In this document: one piece after another, positions 59,849 through 64,000 of the stretch
How the letters are laid out: each line of letters starts with the position of its first letter
Position numbering within the stretch: the first letter of the stretch is position 1
Source: Verrucomicrobiota bacterium
GTDB lineage: Bacteria > Verrucomicrobiota > Verrucomicrobiia > Opitutales > Opitutaceae
Reading direction: 5' to 3'
DNA: 64,000 nt
Assembly (NCBI GenBank): GCA_016222805.1
Contig: JACRQG010000007.1
Coordinates: 62,001 to 126,000 of the forward strand
Position numbers and translations under genes: made by a program
The notes under the pieces: generated by a model
Database searches by the model: none
The model's input: only the letters and a program-made list of their open reading frames with translations
What the model was told of the DNA's origin: nothing

Positions 59849-60825
59849 GCGCGACTCGGCTCGCGGGCGAAAAGCCGGCGGAAGTTATCGGCGACCTGGC
59901 GGGTCAACTCAACCACCGGCAGGCCGCGGATCGCCGCGAGTTCGGCGTAGACGGCGGTCACGTTGGCGGGGTGGTTGACCCGGGTGCCATCCGCGAGCGA
60001 AGGCAGGACCGCGGATTCCCGACCCGGCGGCAGCGGCATCGCTGGCGCATCGGTTTCGACCAGCAGGCGATCGAGCGGAAGCGAGGCGAAGACCTGTGCG
60101 TGGCGTTGGGCCCGGGTGCGGGCGCGGCGCGCGGGCGTGGAGCCATCGCCCGGCGGTTCACGCCGGTCATCGACCGGCCCTGCACCGGCGGAGACCTGCG
60201 CGCCGCCCGGTCCACTGTAACCTATTGGGTTACTTTCTCCGGGGGCCAGGAAGCTGCCGTTGAAGGAGAAGTACGCGCCCAGGGCGGCGAACTCGCGGGC
60301 CAGTTCCGCGGACCCGCCGTAGGCGTGGAGCAGGAAGCCACATCGGGGGCGGGGCGCGGTACGCAGCGCGCTCGCGAGCGCCTGCCACGCGTCCAGGCAG
60401 TGGATACTCACCGGCAGGTTGCGCGCGGCGGCCAGATCGAGCTGCCAGGCGAAGGCCTCGAGTTGTTCGGCGAGCGGGGCGCGTCGCAGTCCCGCAAGGC
60501 GGGGATCATCGGGCCGGGCGTGATCGAGGATCCAGCGATCCAGGCCGATTTCCCCGACGGCGGCCTCGGGGTGCGCGTCGAGGGTGCGGCGCAGGTGGTC
60601 CCGCCACTGGGGGCCGGCTTGGCCGACGTCCCAGGGGTGCAGGCCGAAGCTTGGGCGCACCCACGGAAAACGCGCCGCGAGGGCAGCGACGACGGGCCAG
60701 TCCGCCTCAGAGGTGCCGTTGACAACCATGCCGGCGATGCCGGCGGCGGCGACATCGGCGGCGATGCGATCGAGGTGCGGGCGCAGCCAGTCGTCCTGGA
60801 GGTGATTGTGGGCGTCGTAGTACAT
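59845..60825 (-). CDS. tatD: TatD family metal-dependent hydrolase with an inserted segment
   Basis: A 326-residue TIM-barrel hydrolase of the TatD DNase/YchF-like group. Metal and active-site motifs: YDAHNHLQDDWL (normally HxH near the N-terminus), SFGLHPW, EIGLDRW, VSIHCLDAW, FLLHAYGG and VETDAPAMPLP. Most family members are 255-270 residues. The excess lies between FNGSFLAPG and RTRAQRHAQVFASLPLDR, where about 40 residues rich in Gly, Pro and Arg interrupt the usual short connection. The insertion begins with the repeat found at 18717-18747 and keeps the frame. sufE lies 16 bases upstream on the same strand. Confidence 0.85.
   Translation of the reverse strand: MYYDAHNHLQDDWLRPHLDRIAADVAAAGIAGMVVNGTSEADWPVVAALAARFPWVRPSFGLHPWDVGQAGPQWRDHLRRTLDAHPEAAVGEIGLDRWILDHARPDDPRLAGLRRAPLAEQLEAFAWQLDLAAARNLPVSIHCLDAWQALASALRTAPRPRCGFLLHAYGGSAELAREFAALGAYFSFNGSFLAPGESNPIGYSGPGGAQVSAGAGPVDDRREPPGDGSTPARRARTRAQRHAQVFASLPLDRLLVETDAPAMPLPPGRESAVLPSLADGTRVNHPANVTAVYAELAAIRGLPVVELTRQVADNFRRLFAREPSRA
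60217..60240. repeat. second copy of the 18.7-kb repeat, inside tatD
   Basis: These 24 bases are identical to 18724-18747 (GTAACC, TATTG, GGTTACTTTCTCC in order). Here the left arm of the palindrome stops matching after GTAACC (ACT in place of GAAA before it). The copy is read in tatD as ESNPIGYS and marks one end of the inserted ~120 bases. Confidence 0.75.
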
Positions 60826-60840
60826 CGGGCGGTGTCGCAG

Positions 60841-61254
60841 TCAGGCGAGGGCCTGGCGGGCGAGTTCGCGGATGCGGGCGCGGGCGGAGGCGAGGCCGTT
60901 GCGACGGGTCGGCGACAGATCGCGGAGAAGCCCCAGCGACTCCAGAGGATCGAGGTCGCACGTGGCGATGGCCGCCGGCGGGAAGCCGGTGAAGAAATCA
61001 CAGAGCAGGCCGAGCAGTCCGCGGACAACGGGGGAGTCGGCGTCGAAGCGGAAGCGGCAGACGCCGTCATCCACCTCGCCGACCAGCCAGACGACGGAGA
61101 CGCAGCCGCGGACGCGGTTGGCGTCGACCTTTTCGGCCGGGGACAGCGGCGCGGCGCGTTTCGTGCGATCGACGACGAAAGAGAGTCGTTCCTGGGGGTC
61201 GGGGAACACCTCGAGTTCCTCGGCGAGGCGCGCGAGCTTCTCGGCGGGGCTCAT
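60841..61254 (-). CDS. sufE: SufE family Fe-S cluster assembly protein
   Basis: A 137-residue sulfur acceptor that takes persulfide from the SufS cysteine desulfurase. The active-site Cys lies in RVRGCVSVVWL, the typical SufE V(x)GCxSxVW motif. DFFTGFPPAAIATCD and LSPTRRNGLASARARI are the other conserved blocks. The length is normal. No sufS or sufBCD is in the window. The start codon directly abuts the stop of the MuiA-like gene (61254/61255), suggesting co-transcription with it and with tatD downstream. Confidence 0.93.
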   Translation of the reverse strand: MSPAEKLARLAEELEVFPDPQERLSFVVDRTKRAAPLSPAEKVDANRVRGCVSVVWLVGEVDDGVCRFRFDADSPVVRGLLGLLCDFFTGFPPAAIATCDLDPLESLGLLRDLSPTRRNGLASARARIRELARQALA

Positions 61255-62952
61255 CTAGGATTCGAGGCCGGTGACCTGGATATCGTTGGGGTGTTCGACG
61301 GCGAACTTGAGCTTCAATTCGCGTTTCTCGCCGGGCTTGAGTTCCAGCGTCCATTTCAGGAAGCCCTCGGCGGAGGGCTTGAGCTCGCGCGGTTCCGGGG
61401 CGAGCTGTTTCACGACAATCTTCTCCTGGCGGGAGACTGGAATCTGGTCCGAGACGACGAGACGCACGGGCGTCTTCTTGTTGTTCTGGATCGTGGTGAG
61501 GTACTCGTAGGTGATGCGCTTGCCGCTGTTGGTGAGACCGGTGTCCTCGGTGAAGCGCTGGAGTCGCTTGTGCTTGATCGCGAGGCCCTCGTCGACGCCG
61601 AGGGCGAGTTCGAACTTTTCGCCCGGCATGACGGTGCGCAGGCGGCTCGTGGCGACGAAGGTGCCATCGAGAAACACGTTCAGCGCGCCGGCCAGGAGCG
61701 GGTAATCCGAGGAGTTGGTGACGCGGGCGGTGAGGTAGGCGGCGGCGCGGAGTTTGGGCGACGACAGATACTCGGGGTCCGCGGCGAGTTCCACGGTGGC
61801 GATCGGGAGCTTTTGCGGTGAATTGTCGCTGGGGACGGTGGCGGCGGCGACGATCTTGAAGGAAGCGCTGGTGGTGGACTGGTCGACTGCGGCCTGGGCG
61901 AGGGTGGCTTCGACCGGCGCAGGAAGCGGGGCGTTGGCGTCGGCCAGTTCGCGTTTGTCGCGGCCCGCGCGACCGGGTCCTCTCACTTCGAAGGCTTGGA
62001 GTTGCACCGTGTCAGTGGCGGCGCCGCCGAAGGTCGTCGCCATCGGGACTGGCCGCGGCAGGAACACATCCAGCGTCCACGGCCGCACCTCGGGGGCGGC
62101 TCCGCCAAGGCTGGGTTGCGCGGTGGACAGCGTGAGGGAGACGCCCTTCCAGTCCTCGCCGGTGTTCTGGCGGACGAGACCCTGATAGCCGAGGGCGACC
62201 GTCTTGTCGTTGGAATTGACGCGGGCGTCGTAACCCGGGGTCCAGGAGGCGCCGGGCACGGCGTAGCTCAGCGAGAGCTCGAGCTTGCCGGTGGAGGTGA
62301 CGTCGAGGCGCACGGCGACGCGTTTGAAGGTGCGGCCGCCGGAGCCGCGCAGTTCGTTGAGCGTGCGCTGGGCGGCGTCAATCCTGGCGGCGACTTCCTC
62401 GATCTGGGCGTCGAGGGCCTGGCGGTCGGAGGCGAGCTTCCCCCGCTGTTCCTCGAGGAAGGCCAGCAGCTTGGTGGATTCGTCGAGGGAGAGGCGGGGG
62501 GCGCTGTCCTTGGTGGGCGGGGTCGTGGCGGCGTTTTCGAGGCGGCCCAGCGTGGTTTCCTGGGCCTTGAGCACGGAGGCGCGGTCGTCGAGTTGCCGGC
62601 GCTGGCGGGCCAGGTTGCGGAGCTCATCTTCCAGACCCTTCACCCGTTCGTTGGGGGAGAAGTCGACGTGGGCGGCGCGGGCAGTGACATCCAGGATGGT
62701 GACGCCGGCGGCGCCGCGTCCGGACACCTGGAGCGAGGCGTCGACCAGGGTGGCTGGCAGGCGGTCGAAGATGACTTCGGTCGGTCCGGAGCCGGCGAGG
62801 TCGAGGGAAGCGGTGCGGGTCACGACGGCGCGATCAGTGTAGACCGTAACTGCGGTAATCGCGGACGCGGCAGACAGCGCCTGGGCGGCGAGGGACACGC
62901 CCGGCGCGAAGAGAGTGACGACCAGGCCGGCGGCGAGGAGGCGAGGGTTCAT
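61255..62952 (-). CDS. MuiA-like (DUF4140/DUF4139) secreted protein
   Basis: A 565-residue exported protein (signal peptide LLAAGLVVTLFAPGVSLA). The N-terminal DUF4140-type region starts ITAVTVYTDRAVVTRTASLD (about 35-110). A long coiled coil (about 110-205) follows. The C-terminal DUF4139-type beta region begins with LELSLSYAVPGASWTPGYDAR and ends KLKFAVEHPND. This is the layout of the mucoidy-inhibitor MuiA family, whose molecular function is not known. The ATG at 62952 gives the signal peptide. It heads a probable three-gene unit with sufE and tatD. Confidence 0.85.
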   Translation of the reverse strand: MNPRLLAAGLVVTLFAPGVSLAAQALSAASAITAVTVYTDRAVVTRTASLDLAGSGPTEVIFDRLPATLVDASLQVSGRGAAGVTILDVTARAAHVDFSPNERVKGLEDELRNLARQRRQLDDRASVLKAQETTLGRLENAATTPPTKDSAPRLSLDESTKLLAFLEEQRGKLASDRQALDAQIEEVAARIDAAQRTLNELRGSGGRTFKRVAVRLDVTSTGKLELSLSYAVPGASWTPGYDARVNSNDKTVALGYQGLVRQNTGEDWKGVSLTLSTAQPSLGGAAPEVRPWTLDVFLPRPVPMATTFGGAATDTVQLQAFEVRGPGRAGRDKRELADANAPLPAPVEATLAQAAVDQSTTSASFKIVAAATVPSDNSPQKLPIATVELAADPEYLSSPKLRAAAYLTARVTNSSDYPLLAGALNVFLDGTFVATSRLRTVMPGEKFELALGVDEGLAIKHKRLQRFTEDTGLTNSGKRITYEYLTTIQNNKKTPVRLVVSDQIPVSRQEKIVVKQLAPEPRELKPSAEGFLKWTLELKPGEKRELKLKFAVEHPNDIQVTGLES

Positions 62953-63103
62953 GGAAGAGCAGAATGAGACTGCACGAACCTTCAGACGTGCCAACCGGCA
63001 AAAACTTGGCCTGGCGCCCGCTGGCCCGATGCCGGCGATCGCCGCTTCAATGCGGCCTCGCGAGGCCGACCATCGGCACGAGAGGACCTCCGGCGATTTC
63101 CCC

Positions 63104-64000
63104 TTAGTTGTAGAACACGGCCTCGTTGGTCTGAAACAGGGCGTGGGCGAGCTTGGTCCAGGCGTCGAGGGGATGCCGGGTTTCGTAGGCGCCTCCGACC
63201 TGGGTGGCAAAGCGCCCCTGTTGCTTGGGAGGCGGAGCCTTCTTCTTGGCGGCGCGCGGTCCGGCCTTCTCCGGAGGCAGGTCGGCGGTGAGGACGACGT
63301 CGGTGCCGCTGGGATTGGATTTCACGTACTTCAGGCCGAGCTCCACCTCCCGTTTCGTAGGCCACCGCTGGAAGATCGCGAGATAGAGCAGCGTCACCCG
63401 CTCCTCGTCCGATTTCAGCTCGGCGAAGGCCGGGCGGTCGACGAGCTTGCGGGCCGTCTCGATGACCATCGGGCTGTTCATGAGAAACAGCGCCTGCTGC
63501 GGCACGGTGGTTTCGTAGCGGCGTCCGGAGGCGACGTCGGGGTTGGGAAAATCGAACTGGGTCAGGAGTTCCGGCGGGCTCGTGCGATCGATGATGGTAT
63601 AGATGGCGCGGCGCTTCGCAAAGCCCTCGCTGCTGATCGCGACCGGCTTGCCGCCGTAGGTCCGGTCGAGCTCTCCGGTGATCGCGAGCAGCGAGTCATG
63701 CATCTCCTCGAATTCCATGCGCCGGAGATTGTACCGCCAGAGGAACTTGTTGTTGGGATCGATCTCGGCGTAGCGCGGGTTGTTTTGGCTGCTCTGCTGG
63801 TAGGTGGCGCTCAGGACCATCAGGCGGTGGAGGGATTTGATGGACCAGTTGTTCTCCACGAAAGTCGCCGCCAGCCAGTCGAGGAGTTCGGGATGCGTCG
63901 GGGGGGACGACATGTTGCCGAGATCGTCGGGCGTCTCGACAAATCCGGCGCCCCAATGCTGCTGCCAGAGGCGGTTGACAAGGACGCGCGCGGTGAGGGG
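63104..64000 (-). CDS. DUF1553 (PSD1) domain protein, C-terminal part
   Basis: The frame runs off the right end of the window, so only the last 298 residues are visible. They match the DUF1553 block found in large Planctomycetota/Verrucomicrobiota proteins: ARVLVNRLWQQHWGAGFVET, HPELLDWLAATFVENNWSIK, LHRLMVLSATYQQSS, RYNLRRMEFEEMHD, VPQQALFLMNSPMV and AHALFQTNEAVFYN. Complete members are usually 700-1100 residues, with an N-terminal cytochrome c-like (PSCyt1) and DUF1549 domain, and are often next to DUF1501 genes. The family is often linked to polysaccharide or sulfated-sugar degradation, without proven function. A Lys/Ala/Pro insertion (AAKKKAPPPKQ) lies near the end. Confidence 0.92.
   Translation of the reverse strand, partial: PLTARVLVNRLWQQHWGAGFVETPDDLGNMSSPPTHPELLDWLAATFVENNWSIKSLHRLMVLSATYQQSSQNNPRYAEIDPNNKFLWRYNLRRMEFEEMHDSLLAITGELDRTYGGKPVAISSEGFAKRRAIYTIIDRTSPPELLTQFDFPNPDVASGRRYETTVPQQALFLMNSPMVIETARKLVDRPAFAELKSDEERVTLLYLAIFQRWPTKREVELGLKYVKSNPSGTDVVLTADLPPEKAGPRAAKKKAPPPKQQGRFATQVGGAYETRHPLDAWTKLAHALFQTNEAVFYN

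Overview
The window is high-GC DNA (about 70 %) densely packed with genes. The protein families point to the Verrucomicrobiota, most likely the Opitutaceae. Pointers are several TonB-dependent receptors (one with an N-terminal carboxypeptidase-regulatory-like domain), Tat-exported Gfo/Idh/MocA and sugar-isomerase proteins, a DUF1553-type protein, FG-GAP/LamG secreted proteins, and a ribB-ribH-nusB-ftsY cluster. The taxonomy is inferred from family content; there is no rRNA gene in the window.

Region 1 (1-11.3 kb) is mostly housekeeping: the end of an endonuclease/exonuclease/phosphatase protein, a large TonB receptor, a ComEC-like channel without the usual C-terminal hydrolase domain, rarA, a secreted protein, and the + strand run ribB-ribH-nusB-ftsY. 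Small GC-rich palindromes fill the gaps at 3.6 and 11.4 kb.

Region 2 (11.5-32 kb) is the most interesting part: two divergent transcription units built around metals, mainly copper. The - strand unit (21590 down to 11531) encodes a small Cys-containing membrane protein, an OprC/NosA-type copper receptor with its CxxxM...HxM site, a SCO1-like lipoprotein fused to a CusF-like domain, a separate Cys-rich CusF-like protein, ModA and ModB, a beta-propeller protein ending in a third CusF-like domain, a small His/Asp-rich protein and a ZnuD-like receptor. The + strand unit (21749 to about 30840) is nearly gapless, often with ATGA overlaps. It encodes YceI, a polyprenyl diphosphate synthase, a MacB-type permease and its ATPase, a divergent CcoN-like haem-copper oxidase subunit that lacks an obvious helix VI histidine, a small membrane protein, a fusion of an MFS-like membrane domain to CcoO-like and second cytochrome c domains, and an OmpR/EnvZ-type two-component pair. 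The divergent promoter region holds a near-perfect FNR-type box. My reading is a copper-supplied, probably low-oxygen or nitrogen-oxide respiratory module of a type I cannot match to a described complex.

Region 3 (32-53 kb) is secreted carbohydrate metabolism: a BNR sialidase-like protein, a LamG/FG-GAP protein, a TIR protein, a WD40 protein, a GH10 xylanase, a GH2 enzyme with a C-terminal discoidin-like domain, a Tat Gfo/Idh/MocA oxidoreductase, a Tat sugar isomerase, an O-acyltransferase, a GH29 fucosidase and a TonB receptor. The LamG/FG-GAP protein and the xylanase both end in two copies of the same ~130-residue domain.

Region 4 (53.5-64 kb) is mixed: a TIR-TM-TPR protein, a POT peptide transporter, a redox-inactive TlpA-like protein whose start codon is abutted by a perfect FNR-type palindrome, tcdA, tatD (with an in-frame insertion carrying a repeat also found at 18.7 kb), sufE, a MuiA-like protein and the C-terminal part of a DUF1553 protein that runs off the end.
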